The notes: a model not told the origin generated them from the letters alone. DNA of 64,000 bases from Pristionchus mayeri (GCA_036245805.1 BTRK01000006.1:11378365-11442364); one strand, 5' to 3'. Positions 23,308 to 36,794 are shown, counted from the first letter of the stretch. Numbers and translations: made by a program.

Positions 23308-23419
23308 GTTGCCCCGACCCGTCGGTGGTGGCTCGCCAAAATGTGGCTTCTGGTCATGGGGGCACAGTGCGGGGGAACACACTGACCGGATGAGGCCACC
23401 AGGGGACGGACGGGGCGAG
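23308..23419. repeat. dispersed repeat family R2, copy c
   Basis: Third and longest copy, with a small insertion between the TTGGC-like and GGGGAACAC blocks. Confidence 0.7.
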
Positions 23420-24208
23420 TAGTCTCATACACTGAGATTACCCATAAGAGAGACTTTCTGAGATCGGCACTCTCCCTGGAGCATGGTCACACCCATTCTC
23501 ACGCATCCCCGAATACGGAAAGTGAGCGAGAACTTCCATGGGAGTCGAACTCTCTAGAAGCCGCGGGTTAGCGAATTCGCTCCCTCGTAGGCCATGGCGC
23601 CATGCCAAAGCTGGTGGAGGGCCGAGAGAGCGGAGCAGTCGTCAGACTCTCTTCAATTTATATGCTATCTCGTTTTCTCTAACAGGCGAGAGAGTGTGCA
23701 AATTGAGGATAGTCGGACAAACGTCACATGCGCGATCCATCTGCTGGGGAAAAGCCTTTCGATTCACATTTTTGGGGATACCGTAATCGATCTATTGATT
23801 ATGGGATTGCTGTAAACCGTCGAAGGCGATTTTCCATTCCGTTTCTGTTCCTTCTCAACTTCTTAATGCAAGAAGAACGGCACTTTTTGCCCCGTGCTCT
23901 CTGCACGCGCCGGGACAGAAAAGGCCCCGTATCCGCTGATTCTAGAGAGCGCACACTCTTTATCCAGCGAACGAAATGCATGGATTCGCCCCCGGATCCA
24001 TCAGAGTGTATCGAATCGATCAACTCACGGAGAAGGGGAACAGCGGCGAACGGAATATCCCCGAATAAGAGATCGGAGGAACTCCCATGATCTATCGCTC
24101 ACTTTTGAATCCAACCAACTCTACCACAGAGAGTGGGAAGAGTGCATGGCCGGGATGGCTTCTTGGGAACATATCTCCCCACTATGCACACTCTCACATC
24201 GATCTGAT

Positions 24209-24281
24209 GGCACTAGGTCGGATGATAACTATGACGTCATTTCGCATTTGATATATCATCATTCTCATCTAACCTAGTGCC
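24209..24281. mobile_element. degenerate palindromic MITE in the 5S spacer (first copy)
   Basis: GGCACTAGGT at the left and ACCTAGTGCC at the right form inverted ends around TGACGTCA and GATATATC, the same motifs as the perfect palindrome at 20624-20739. It recurs about 200 bp upstream of every 5S gene in the array. The arms have lost perfect symmetry. Confidence 0.8.
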
Positions 24282-24411
24282 GATCTCATCGGCGAGAGAG
24301 CACGCAGAATGAAGAGAGTGTGAAGTCTTGTGAACTTATTCCCTCTTTCCTCCGCCGTCTAGAGCGCACCGATTTGCAAGATACTGGCCGATTATTTCCG
24401 CGTTCGCTATC

Positions 24412-24529
24412 GCTTACGACCATACCCCGTTGAGAAAACGACATCTCGTCCGATCTGTCACGTTAAGCAACGGTGGGCCCAGTTAGTACTTGGATCGGAG
24501 ACGGCTTGGGAATCCTGGGTGTTGTAAGC
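24412..24529 (+). rRNA. 5S ribosomal RNA, copy 1 (array edge)
   Basis: 118 nt from GCTTACGACCATA to GTTGTAAGC, colinear with C. elegans 5S, with the internal control region (AAGTTAAGCAAC-like box A, GTTAGTACTTGGATCGGAGA box C). The first and last bases pair as the 5S helix I. A T4 run follows at once and longer T-runs lie within about 60 bp, acting as pol III terminators. This edge copy has three changes from the array consensus: C26A, C35T and A50C, the last inside box A. It may be less active. Confidence 0.95.
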
Positions 24530-25174
24530 ATTTTGCAATTTCCGAATATTGGCTTGTTTTTCTTTCTTGTCAATTTTTGCACTTTTTTAACAGACTGCTT
24601 TCGATTGCTATTCATCGATTACGACACGAAAAACTATCAAAAAAGTCCGAGTTTTCCTACTCAGGTGTAAATAATTCCGATTTTTTCTGAAAATGAGTGA
24701 ACATTTTGAAGCTAAACCTTCGCCTTTGCTCTCCAAAGTTGCCGCCTGTGCTCAAACACTCCCAAAAATGACCTTAACTTATGCCGTCAACTTTCAGCCG
24801 ACACCTGTCGGAAGGCGGATACTAGCCAGAGGGTTACGGTAATCATTATCAGCGATACTGTAGCTTTGTATCCGCTGTGGTTAGCATTGAACGCCGAGCA
24901 CTGCCGCCGTAGTGGCCTGCTTTTCCGCCCATTTTGCCCACTCAATAACCCATATCGTAACCATCATTGGGGTACGGTAACAATCCCCAGGTGTACTGTA
25001 GTTATCCAGGAATCAGTACCAGCCCACTACCCACTGTATCTGGACACCCTGGCAGGTTCGCGCGTCCAACGGCGGCCATGTCTCGATTGTGTAAACCCGA
25101 GTTTTGCAGGGTCGCACGTTTTCTCAATTTCTCATCCCATTACCCTTCTTACTTTGTGTTATATAATACGGTAC

Positions 25175-25200
25175 TTTTTGCCCCTTCGGGCTTGCAAAAA
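25175..25200. repeat. UUCG-type hairpin in long 5S spacer units
   Basis: TTTTTGC and GCAAAAA flank a CCCTTCGGG-like core. It recurs at 26636-26660 and 28242-28266 but is absent from all 982-bp units, because it lies inside the segment deleted from them. Confidence 0.75.
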
Positions 25201-25872
25201 TTGCATACGGCACCCGTATTTCAGGGGCCGTAGCGGGCAATTGGGAAAAGTTTTCAACCAGCAATAAACGCACCTCGGCTAAGCCTCATTGGTCACGTTA
25301 CCGCCACTGCGCAAAGCTGATGAGAGACGGAAAGGGAGATCTTACCTAGGGCGGGTGCTCTCTGCACGCGCCGGGACAGAAAAGGCCCCGTATCCGCTGA
25401 TTCTAGAGAGCGCACACTCTTTATCCAGCGAACGAAATGCATGGATTCGCCCCCGGATCCATCAGAGTGTATCGAATCGATCAATTCACGGAGAAGGGGA
25501 ACAGCGGCGAACGGAATATCCCCGAATAAGAGATCGGAGGAACTCCCATGATCTATCGCTCACTTTTGAATCCAACCAACTCTACCACAGAGAGTGGGAA
25601 GAGTGCATGGCAGGGATGGCTTCTTGGGAACATATCTCCCCACTATGCACGCCTACACATCGATCTGATTACAATAGGTCGGATGATAACTATGACGTCA
25701 TTTCGCATTTGATATATCATCGTTCTCATCTAACCTAGTGCCGATCTCATCGGCGAGAGAGCACGCAGAATGAAGAGAGTGTGAAGTCTTGTGAACTTAT
25801 TCCCCCTTTCCTCCGCCGTCTAGAGCGCACCGATTTGCAAGATACTGGCCGATTATTTCCGCGTTCGCTATC

Positions 25873-25990
25873 GCTTACGACCATACCCCGTTGAGAAAAC
25901 GACATCTCGTCCGATCTGTCAAGTTAAGCAACGGTGGGCCCAGTTAGTACTTGGATCGGAGACGGCTTGGGAATCCTGGGTGTTGTAAGC
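25873..25990 (+). rRNA. 5S ribosomal RNA, copy 2 (array edge)
   Basis: Shares C26A and C35T with copy 1 but has the normal box A base at position 50. Confidence 0.96.
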
Positions 25991-27332
25991 ATTTTGCAAT
26001 TTCCGAATATTGGCTTGTTTTTCTTTCTTGTCAATTTTTGCACTTTTTTATAGGCTGCTTTCTATTGCTACTCATCGATAACGACACGAAAAACTATCAA
26101 AAAAGTACGAGTTTTCCTACTCATGCGTAAATAATTCCGATTTTTTCTGAAAATGAGTGAAAATTTTGAAGCTAAACCTTCGCTTTTGCTTCACAAAAGT
26201 TGCCGTCTATGCTCAAACACTCCCAAAAATGACCTTAACTTATGCCGTCAACTTTCAGCTGACACCTGTCGGAAGGCAGATGCTAGCCAGAGGATTACGG
26301 TAATCATTATCAGCGATACTGTAGCTTTGTATCCGCTGTGGTTAGCATTGAACGCCGAGCACTACCGCCGTAGTGGCCTGCTTTTCCGCCCATTTTGCCC
26401 ACTCAATAACCCATATCGTAACCATCATTGGGGTACGGTAACAATCCCCAGGTGTACTGTAGTTATCCAGGAATCAGTACCAGCCCACTACCCACTGTAT
26501 CTGGACACCCTGGCAGGTTCGCGCGTCCAACGGCGGCCATGTCTCGATTGTGTAAACCCGAGTTTTGCAGGGTCGCACGTTTTCTCAATTTCTCATCCCA
26601 TTACCCTTCTTACTTTGTGTTATATAATACGGTACTTTTTGCCCTTCGGGCTTGCAAAAATTGCATACGGCACCCGTATTTCAGGGGCCGTAGCGGGCAA
26701 TTGGGAAAAGTTTTCAACCAGCAATAAACGCACCTCGGCTAAGCCTCATTGGTCACGTTACCGCCACTGCGCAAAGCTGATGAGAGTCGGAAAGGGAGAT
26801 CTTACCTAGGGCGAGTGCTCTCTGCACGCGCCGGGACAGAAAAGGTCCCTTATCCGCTGATTCTAGAGAGCGCGTACTCTTTATCCAGCGAACGAAATGC
26901 ATGGATTCGCCCCCGGATCCATCAGAGTGTCTCGAATCGAACAACTCACGGAGAAGGGGAACAGCGGCGAACGGAATATCCCCCAATAAGAGATCGGAGG
27001 AACCCCCATGATCTATCGCTCACCTTTGCATCCAACCAACTCCACCACAGCGAGTGGGAAGAGTGCATGGTAGGGATGGCCTCTTGGGAAAATATCTCCC
27101 CACTATGCACACTCTCACATCGATCTGATGGCACTAGGTCGGATGATAACTATGACGTCATTTCGCATTTGATATATCATCGTTCTCATCTAACCTAGTG
27201 CCGATCTCATCGGTGAGAGAGCACGCAAAATGAAGAAAGTGTGAAGTCTTGTGAACTTATTCCCTCTTTCCTCCGCCGTCTAGAGCGCACCGATTTGCAA
27301 AATACTGGCCGATTATTTCCGTGTTCACTGTC

Positions 27333-27450
27333 GCTTACGACCATACCCCGTTGAGAACACGACATCCCGTCCGATCTGTCAAGTTAAGCAACGGTGGGCC
27401 CAGTTAGTACTTGGATCGGAGACGGCTTGGGAATCCTGGGTGTTGTAAGC
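27333..27450 (+). rRNA. 5S ribosomal RNA, copy 3
   Basis: First copy to match the array consensus exactly, although its spacer is still of the long 1.46-kb type. Confidence 0.97.
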
Positions 27451-28055
27451 ATTTTGTAATTTCCGAATATTGGCTTTTTCTCCTTTCTAGTCAATTTTTG
27501 CACTTTTTTATAGGCTGCTTTCTATTGCTACTCATCGATAACGACACGAAAAACTATCAAAAAAGTACGAGTTTTCCTACTCATGCGTAAATAATTCCGA
27601 TTTTTTATGAAAATGAGTGAACATTTTGAAGCTAAACCTTCGCTTTTGCTTCACAAAAGTTGCCGTCTATGCTCAAACACTCCCAAAAATGACCTTAACT
27701 TATGCCGTCAACTTTCAGCTGACACCTGTCGGAAGCCAGAGGATTACGGTAAGAATTATTATGGAAACTATAGCTTTGTCTGGTTATCCGATGCGGCTAG
27801 CATTGATCGCCGAGCACTGCCGCCGTAGTCGCCTGCTTTTCCGCCCATTTTGCCCACTGAATAACCCATCTCGTAATCATCATTGGGATACTGTAACAAT
27901 CCCCAGGTGCACTGTAGTTGTCCACGAATCAGTCCCAGCCCACTTCTCACTGTCTCTAGACACCCTGGCAGGTTCGCGCGTCCAACGGCGGCCATTACAG
28001 CCCCGTATTCAACAACTTCATACGGACACTCTCTTCGGTTCCCACACTCTCTCGC

Positions 28056-28689
28056 CTTTAGAACAAAGAGTGACCTACCATCACCCCGCAATCGAAATTT
28101 CGCACAAACACCACTGGCATGCACTCTTACCACCTCCTCGCGCCTCGAAACATCGAAATCGCGGCTGAAATCGACCGAAATCGAGCTTTCCTGAAAATGC
28201 ACCTTACCCTTCTTACTTTGGATTACTGAAGAATACGGTACTTTTTGCCCTTCGGGCTTGCAAAAATTGCATACGGCACCCGTATTTCAGGGGCCGTAGC
28301 GGGCAATTGGGAAAAGTTTTCAACCAGCAATAAACGCACCTCGGCTAAGCCTCATTGGTCACGTTACCGCCACTGCGCAAAGCTGATGAGAGTCGGAAAG
28401 GGAGATCTTACCTAGGGCGAGTGCTCTCTGCACGCGCCGGGACAGAAAAGGTCCCTTATCCGCTGATTCTAGAGAGCGCGTACTCTTTATCCAGCGAACG
28501 AAATGCATGGATTCGCCCCCGGATCCATCAGAGTGTCTCGAATCGAACAACTCACGGAGAAGGGGAACAGCGGCGAACGGAATATCCCCGAATAAGAGAT
28601 CGGAGGAACCCCCATGATCTATCGCTCACCTCTGCATCCAACCAACTCCACCACAGCGAGTGGGAAGAGTGCATGGTAGGGATGGCTTC
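28056..28689. other. spacer segment present only in the last long unit relative to the 982-bp units
   Basis: The sequence before 28055 (ACTCTCTCGC) and from 28690 (TTGGGAAAATATCTCC) is joined directly in every 982-bp unit. The 634 bp between is missing there, with one base of microhomology (C) at the joint. Confidence 0.85.
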
Positions 28690-28938
28690 TTGGGAAAATA
28701 TCTCCCCACTATGCACACTCTCACATCGATCTGATGGCACTAGGTCGGATGATAACTATGACGTCATTTCGCATTTGATATATCATCGTTCTCATCTAAC
28801 CTAGTGCCGATCTCATCGGTGAGAGAGCACGCAAAATGAAGAAAGTGTGAAGTCTTGTGAACTTATTCCCTCTTTCCTCCGCCGTCTAGAGCGCACCGAT
28901 TTGCAAGATACTGGCCGATTATTTCCGTGTTCACTGTC

Positions 28939-29056
28939 GCTTACGACCATACCCCGTTGAGAACACGACATCCCGTCCGATCTGTCAAGTTAAGCAACGG
29001 TGGGCCCAGTTAGTACTTGGATCGGAGACGGCTTGGGAATCCTGGGTGTTGTAAGT
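28939..29056 (+). rRNA. 5S ribosomal RNA, copy 4
   Basis: Consensus except that the last base is T instead of C. It closes the 1606-bp interval and opens the 982-bp series. Confidence 0.97.
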
Positions 29057-29920
29057 ATTTTGTAATTTCCGAATATTGGCTTTTTCTCCTTTCTAGTCAA
29101 TTTTTGCACTTTTTTATAGGCTGCTTTCTATTGCTACTCATCGATAACGACACGAAAAACTATCAAAAAAGTACGAGTTTTCCTACTCATGCGTAAATAA
29201 TTCCGATTTTTTCTGAAAATGAGTGAAAATTTTGAAGCTAAACCTTCGCTTTTGCTCACAAAAGTTGCCGTCTATGCTCAAACACTCCCAAAAATGACCT
29301 TAACTTATGCCGTCAACTTTCAGCTGACACCTGTCGGAAGGCAGATGCTAGCCAGAGGATTACGGTAAGAATTATTATGGAAACAGTAGCTTTGTCTGGT
29401 TATCCGATGTGGCTAGCATTGATCGCCGAGCACTGCCGTCGTAGTCGCCTGCTTTTCCGCCCATTTTGCCCACTGAATAACCCATGTCGTAATCATCATT
29501 GGGATACTGTAACAATCCCCAGGTGCACTGTAGTTGTCCACGAATCAGTCCCAGCCCACTTCTCACTGTCTCTAGACACCCTGGCAGGTTCGCGCGTCCA
29601 ACGGCGGCCATTACAGCCCCGTATTCAACAACTTCATACGGACACTCTCTTCGGTTCCCACACTCTCTCGCTTGGGAAAATATCTCCCCACTATGCACAC
29701 TCTCACATCGATCTGATGGCACTAGGTCGGATGATAACTATGACGTCATTTCGCATTTGATATATCATCGTTCTCATCTAACCTAGTGCCGATCTCATCG
29801 GTGAGAGAGCACGCAAAATGAAGAAAGTGTGAAGTCTTGTGAACTTATTCCCTCTTTCCTCCGCCGTCTAGAGCGCACCGATTTGCAAGATACTGGCCGA
29901 TTATTTCCGTGTTCACTGTC

Positions 29921-30038
29921 GCTTACGACCATACCCCGTTGAGAACACGACAACCCGTCCGATCTGTCAAGTTAAGCAACGGTGGGCCCAGTTAGTACTT
30001 GGATCGGAGACGGCTTGGGAATCCTGGGTGTTGTAAGC
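29921..30038 (+). rRNA. 5S ribosomal RNA, copy 5
   Basis: T33A is the only change. T4 at 30040-30043 and T5 near 30062 are the downstream termination signals. Confidence 0.97.
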
Positions 30039-30902
30039 ATTTTGTAATTTCCGAATATTGGCTTTTTCTCCTTTCTAGTCAATTTTTGCACTTTTTTATA
30101 GGCTGCTTTCTATTGCTACTCATCGATAACGACACGAAAAACTATCAAAAAAGTACGAGTTTTCCTACTCATGCGTAAATAATTCCGATTTTTTCTGAAA
30201 ATGAGTGAAAATTTTGAAGCTAAACCTTCGCTTTTGCTCACAAAAGTTGCCGTCTATGCTCAAACACTCCCAAAAATGACCTTAACTTATGCCGTCAACT
30301 TTCAGCTGACACCTGTCGGAAGGCAGATGCTAGCCAGAGGATTACGGTAAGAATTATTATGGAAACAGTAGCTTTGTCTGGTTATCCGATGTGGCTAGCA
30401 TTGATCGCCGAGCACTGCCGTCGTAGTCGCCTGCTTTTCCGCCCATTTTGCCCACTGAATAACCCATGTCGTAATCATCATTGGGATACTGTAACAATCC
30501 CCAGGTGCACTGTAGTTGTCCACGAATCAGTCCCAGCCCACTTCTCACTGTCTCTAGACACCCTGGCAGGTTCGCGCGTCCAACGGCGGCCATTACAGCC
30601 CCGTATTCAACAACTTCATACGGAGACTCTCTTCGGTTCCCACACTCTCTCGCTTGGGAAAATATCTCCCCACTATGCACACTCTCACATCGATCTGATG
30701 GCACTAGGTCGGATGATAACTATGACGTCATTTCGCATTTGATATATCATCGTTCTCATCTAACCTAGTGCCGATCTCATCGGTGAGAGAGCACGCAAAA
30801 TGAAGAAAGTGTGAAGTCTTGTGAACTTATTCCCTCTTTCCTCCGCCGTCTAGAGCGCACCGATTTGCAAGATACTGGCCGATTATTTCCGTGTTCACTG
30901 TC

Positions 30903-31020
30903 GCTTACGACCATACTCCGTTGAGAACACGACATCCCGTCCGATCTGTCAAGTTAAGCAACGGTGGGCCCAGTTAGTACTTGGATCGGAGACGGCTTGG
31001 GAATCCTGGGTGTTGTAAGC
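30903..31020 (+). rRNA. 5S ribosomal RNA, copy 6
   Basis: C15T is the only change. Confidence 0.97.
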
Positions 31021-31884
31021 ATTTTGTAATTTCCGAATATTGGCTTTTTCTCCTTTCTAGTCAATTTTTGCACTTTTTCATAGGCTGCTTTCTATTGCTA
31101 CTCATCGATAACGACACGAAAAACTATCAAAAAAGTACGAGTTTTCCTACTCATGCGTAAATAATTCCGAATTTTTCTGAAAATGAGTGAAAATTTTGAA
31201 GCTAAACCTTCGCTTTTGCTCACAAAAGTTGCCGTCTATGCTCAAACACTCCCAAAAATGACCTTAACTTATGCCGTCAACTTTCAGCTGACACCTGTCG
31301 GAAGGCAGATGCTAGCCAGAGGATTACGGTAAGAATTATTATGGAAACAGTAGCTTTGTCTGGTTATCCGATGTGGCTAGCATTGATCGCCGAGCACTGC
31401 CGTCGTAGTCGCCTGCTTTTCCGCCCATTTTGCCCACTGAATAACCCATGTCGTAATCATCATTGGGATACTGTAACAATCCCCAGGTGCACTGTAGTTG
31501 TCCACGAATCAGTCCCAGCCCACTTCTCACTGTCTCTAGACACCCTGGCAGGTTCGCGCGTCCAACGGCGGCCATTACAGCCCCGTATTCAACAACTTCA
31601 TACGGACACTCTCTTCGGTTCCCACACTCTCTCGCTTGGGAAAATATCTCCCCACTATGCACACTCTCACATCGATCTGATGGCACTAGGTCGGATGATA
31701 ACTATGACGTCATTTCGCATTTGATATATCATCGTTCTCATCTAACCTAGTGCCGATCTCATCGGTGAGAGAGCACGCAAAATGAAGAAAGTGTGAAGTC
31801 TTGTGAACTTATTCCCTCTTTCCTCCGCCGTCTAGAGCGCACCGATTTGCAAGATACTGGCCGATTATTTCCGTGTTCACTGTC

Positions 31885-32002
31885 GCTTACGACCATACCC
31901 CGTTGAGAACACGACATCCCGTCCGATCTGTCAAGTTAAGCAACGGTGGGCCCAGTTAGTACTTGGATCGGAGACGGCTTGGGAACCCTGGGTGTTGTAA
32001 GC
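31885..32002 (+). rRNA. 5S ribosomal RNA, copy 7
   Basis: T102C is the only change (GGGAACCCTGGG). Confidence 0.97.
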
Positions 32003-32866
32003 ATTTTGTAATTTCCGAATATTGGCTTTTTCTCCTTTCTAGTCAATTTTTGCACTTTTTTATAGGCTGCTTTCTATTGCTACTCATCGATAACGACACG
32101 AAAAACTATCAAAAAAGTACGAGTTTTCCTACTCATGCGTAAATAATTCCGATTTTTTCTGAAAATGAGTGAAAATTTTGAAGCTAAACCTTCGCTTTTG
32201 CTCACAAAAGTTGCCGTCTATGCTCAAACACTCCCAAAAATGACCTTAACTTATGCCGTCAACTTTCAGCTGACATCTGTCGGAAGGCAGATGCTAGCCA
32301 GAGGATTACGGTAAGAATTATTATGGAAACAGTAGCTTTGTCTGGTTATCCGATGTGGCTAGCATTGATCGCCGAGCACTGCCGTCGTAGTCGCCTGCTT
32401 TTCCGCCCATTTTGCCCACTGAATAACCCATGTCGTAATCATCATTGGGATACTGTAACAATCCCCAGGTGCACTGTAGTTGTCCACGAATCAGTCCCAG
32501 CCCACTTCTCACTGTCTCTAGACACCCTGGCAGGTTCGCGCGTCCAACGGCGGCCATTACAGCCCCGTATTCAACAACTTCATACGGACACTCTCTTCGG
32601 TTCCCACACTCTCTCGCTTGGGAAAATATCTCCCCACTATGCACACTCTCACATCGATCTGATGGCACTAGGTCGGATGATAACTATGACGTCATTTCGC
32701 ATTTGATATATCATCGTTCTCATCTAACCTAGTGCCGATCTCATCGGTGAGAGAGCACGCAAAATGAAGAAAGTGTGAAGTCTTGTGAACTTATTCCCTC
32801 TTTCCTCCGCCGTCTAGAGCGCACCGATTTGCAAGATACTGGCCGATTATTTCCGTGTTCACTGTC

Positions 32867-32984
32867 GCTTACGACCATACCCCGTTGAGAACACGACATC
32901 CCGTCCGATCTGTCAAGTTAAGCAACGGTGGGCCCAGTTAGTACTTGGATCGGAGACGGCTTGGGAATCCTGGGTGTTGTAAGC
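32867..32984 (+). rRNA. 5S ribosomal RNA, copy 8
   Basis: Exact consensus. Confidence 0.97.
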
Positions 32985-33848
32985 ATTTTGTAATTTCCGA
33001 ATATTGGCTTTTTCTCCTTTCTAGTCAATTTTTGCACTTTTTTATAGGCTGCTTTCTATTGCTACTCATCGATAACGACACGAAAAACTATCAAAAAAGT
33101 ACGAGTTTTCCTACTCATGCGTAAATAATTCCGATTTTTTCTGAAAATGAGTGAAAATTTTGAAGCTAAACCTTCGCTTTTGCTCACAAAAGTTGCCGTC
33201 TATGCTCAAACACTCCCAAAAATGACCTTAACTTATGCCGTCAACTTTCAGCTGACACCTGTCGGAAGGCAGATGCTAGCCAGAGGATTACGGTAAGAAT
33301 TATTATGGAAACAGTAGCTTTGTCTGGTTATCCGATGTGGCTAGCATTGATCGCCGAGCACTGCCGTCGTAGTCGCCTGCTTTTCCGCCCATTTTGCCCA
33401 CTGAATAACCCATGTCGTAATCATCATTGGGATACTGTAACAATCCCCAGGTGCACTGTAGTTGTCCACGAATCAGTCCCAGCCCACTTCTCACTGTCTC
33501 TAGACACCCTGGCAGGTTCGCGCGTCCAACGGCGGCCATTACAGCCCCGTATTCAACAACTTCATACGGACACTCTCTTCGGTTCCCACACTCTCTCGCT
33601 TGGGAAAATATCTCCCCACTATGCACACTCTCACATCGATCTGATGGCACTAGGTCGGATGATAACTATGACGTCATTTCGCATTTGATATATCATCGTT
33701 CTCATCTAACCTAGTGCCGATCTCATCGGTGAGAGAGCACGCAAAATGAAGAAAGTGTGAAGTCTTGTGAACTTATTCCCTCTTTCCTCCGCCGTCTAGA
33801 GCGCACCGATTTGCAAGATACTGGCCGATTATTTCCGTGTTCACTGTC

Positions 33849-33966
33849 GCTTACGACCATACCCCGTTGAGAACACGACAACCCGTCCGATCTGTCAAGT
33901 TAAGCAACGGTGGGCCCAGTTAGTACTTGGATCGGAGACGGCTTGGGAATCCTGGGTGTTGTAAGC
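33849..33966 (+). rRNA. 5S ribosomal RNA, copy 9
   Basis: T33A, the same variant as copy 5 four units earlier. Confidence 0.97.
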
Positions 33967-34830
33967 ATTTTGTAATTTCCGAATATTGGCTTTTTCTCCT
34001 TTCTAGTCAATTTTTGCACTTTTTTATAGGCTGCTTTCTATTGCTACTCATCGATAACGACACGAAAAACTATCAAAAAAGTACGAGTTTTCCTACTCAT
34101 GCGTAAATAATTCCGATTTTTTCTGAAAATGAGTGAAAATTTTGAAGCTAAACCTTCGCTTTTGCTCACAAAAGTTGCCGTCTATGCTCAAACACTCCCA
34201 AAAATGACCTTAACTTATGCCGTCAACTTTCAGCTGACACCTGTCGGAAGGCAGATGCTAGCCAGAGGATTACGGTAAGAATTATTATGGAAACAGTAGC
34301 TTTGTCTGGTTATCCGATGTGGCTAGCATTGATCGCCGAGCACTGCCGTCGTAGTCGCCTGCTTTTCCGCCCATTTTGCCCACTGAATAACCCATGTCGT
34401 AATCATCATTGGGATACTGTAACAATCCCCAGGTGCACTGTAGTTGTCCACGAATCAGTCCCAGCCCACTTCTCACTGTCTCTAGACACCCTGGCAGGTT
34501 CGCGCGTCCAACGGCGGCCATTACAGCCCCGTATTCAACAACTTCATACGGACACTCTCTTCGGTTCCCACACTCTCTCGCTTGGGAAAATATCTCCCCA
34601 CTATGCACACTCTCACATCGATCTGATGGCACTAGGTCGGATGATAACTATGACGTCATTTCGCATTTGATATATCATCGTTCTCATCTAACCTAGTGCC
34701 GATCTCATCGGTGAGAGAGCACGCAAAATGAAGAAAGTGTGAAGTCTTGTGAACTTATTCCCTCTTTCCTCCGCCGTCTAGAGCGCACCGATTTGCAAGA
34801 TACTGGCCGATTATTTCCGTGTTCACTGTC

Positions 34831-34948
34831 GCTTACGACCATACCCCGTTGAGAACACGACATCCCGTCCGATCTGTCAAGTTAAGCAACGGTGGGCCCA
34901 GTTAGTACTTGGATCGGAGACGGCTTGGGAATCCTGGGTGTTGTAAGC
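34831..34948 (+). rRNA. 5S ribosomal RNA, copy 10
   Basis: Exact consensus; from here to the window end no 5S variant was seen. Confidence 0.97.
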
Positions 34949-35812
34949 ATTTTGTAATTTCCGAATATTGGCTTTTTCTCCTTTCTAGTCAATTTTTGCA
35001 CTTTTTTATAGGCTGCTTTCTATTGCTACTCATCGATAACGACACGAAAAACTATCAAAAAAGTACGAGTTTTCCTACTCATGCGTAAATAATTCCGATT
35101 TTTTCTGAAAATGAGTGAAAATTTTGAAGCTAAACCTTCGCTTTTGCTCACAAAAGTTGCCGTCTATGCTCAAACACTCCCAAAAATGACCTTAACTTAT
35201 GCCGTCAACTTTCAGCTGACACCTGTCGGAAGGCAGATGCTAGCCAGAGGATTACGGTAAGAATTATTATGGAAACAGTAGCTTTGTCTGGTTATCCGAT
35301 GTGGCTAGCATTGATCGCCGAGCACTGCCGTCGTAGTCGCCTGCTTTTCCGCCCATTTTGCCCACTGAATAACCCATGTCGTAATCATCATTGGGATACT
35401 GTAACAATCCCCAGGTGCACTGTAGTTGTCCACGAATCAGTCCCAGCCCACTTCTCACTGTCTCTAGACACCCTGGCAGGTTCGCGCGTCCAACGGCGGC
35501 CATTACAGCCCCGTATTCAACAACTTCATACGGACACTCTCTTCGGTTCCCACACTCTCTCGCTTGGGAAAATATCTCCCCACTATGCACACTCTCACAT
35601 CGATCTGATGGCACTAGGTCGGATGATAACTATGACGTCATTTCGCATTTGATATATCATCGTTCTCATCTAACCTAGTGCCGATCTCATCGGTGAGAGA
35701 GCACGCAAAATGAAGAAAGTGTGAAGTCTTGTGAACTTATTCCCTCTTTCCTCCGCCGTCTAGAGCGCACCGATTTGCAAGATACTGGCCGATTATTTCC
35801 GTGTTCACTGTC

Positions 35813-35930
35813 GCTTACGACCATACCCCGTTGAGAACACGACATCCCGTCCGATCTGTCAAGTTAAGCAACGGTGGGCCCAGTTAGTACTTGGATCGGA
35901 GACGGCTTGGGAATCCTGGGTGTTGTAAGC
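35813..35930 (+). rRNA. 5S ribosomal RNA, copy 11
   Basis: Exact consensus. Confidence 0.97.
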
Positions 35931-36794
35931 ATTTTGTAATTTCCGAATATTGGCTTTTTCTCCTTTCTAGTCAATTTTTGCACTTTTTTATAGGCTGCTT
36001 TCTATTGCTACTCATCGATAACGACACGAAAAACTATCAAAAAAGTACGAGTTTTCCTACTCATGCGTAAATAATTCCGATTTTTTCTGAAAATGAGTGA
36101 AAATTTTGAAGCTAAACCTTCGCTTTTGCTCACAAAAGTTGCCGTCTATGCTCAAACACTCCCAAAAATGACCTTAACTTATGCCGTCAACTTTCAGCTG
36201 ACACCTGTCGGAAGGCAGATGCTAGCCAGAGGATTACGGTAAGAATTATTATGGAAACAGTAGCTTTGTCTGGTTATCCGATGTGGCTAGCATTGATCGC
36301 CGAGCACTGCCGTCGTAGTCGCCTGCTTTTCCGCCCATTTTGCCCACTGAATAACCCATGTCGTAATCATCATTGGGATACTGTAACAATCCCCAGGTGC
36401 ACTGTAGTTGTCCACGAATCAGTCCCAGCCCACTTCTCACTGTCTCTAGACACCCTGGCAGGTTCGCGCGTCCAACGGCGGCCATTACAGCCCCGTATTC
36501 AACAACTTCATACGGACACTCTCTTCGGTTCCCACACTCTCTCGCTTGGGAAAATATCTCCCCACTATGCACACTCTCACATCGATCTGATGGCACTAGG
36601 TCGGATGATAACTATGACGTCATTTCGCATTTGATATATCATCGTTCTCATCTAACCTAGTGCCGATCTCATCGGTGAGAGAGCACGCAAAATGAAGAAA
36701 GTGTGAAGTCTTGTGAACTTATTCCCTCTTTCCTCCGCCGTCTAGAGCGCACCGATTTGCAAGATACTGGCCGATTATTTCCGTGTTCACTGTC

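Noticed and set aside
29375..29760. Overlapping open frames of 127, 115 and 95 codons repeated in every 982-bp unit
   Set aside because: They are identical only because the units are homogenised. They overlap on both strands, cross the deletion joint, and are not kept in the older long units. No family resemblance.
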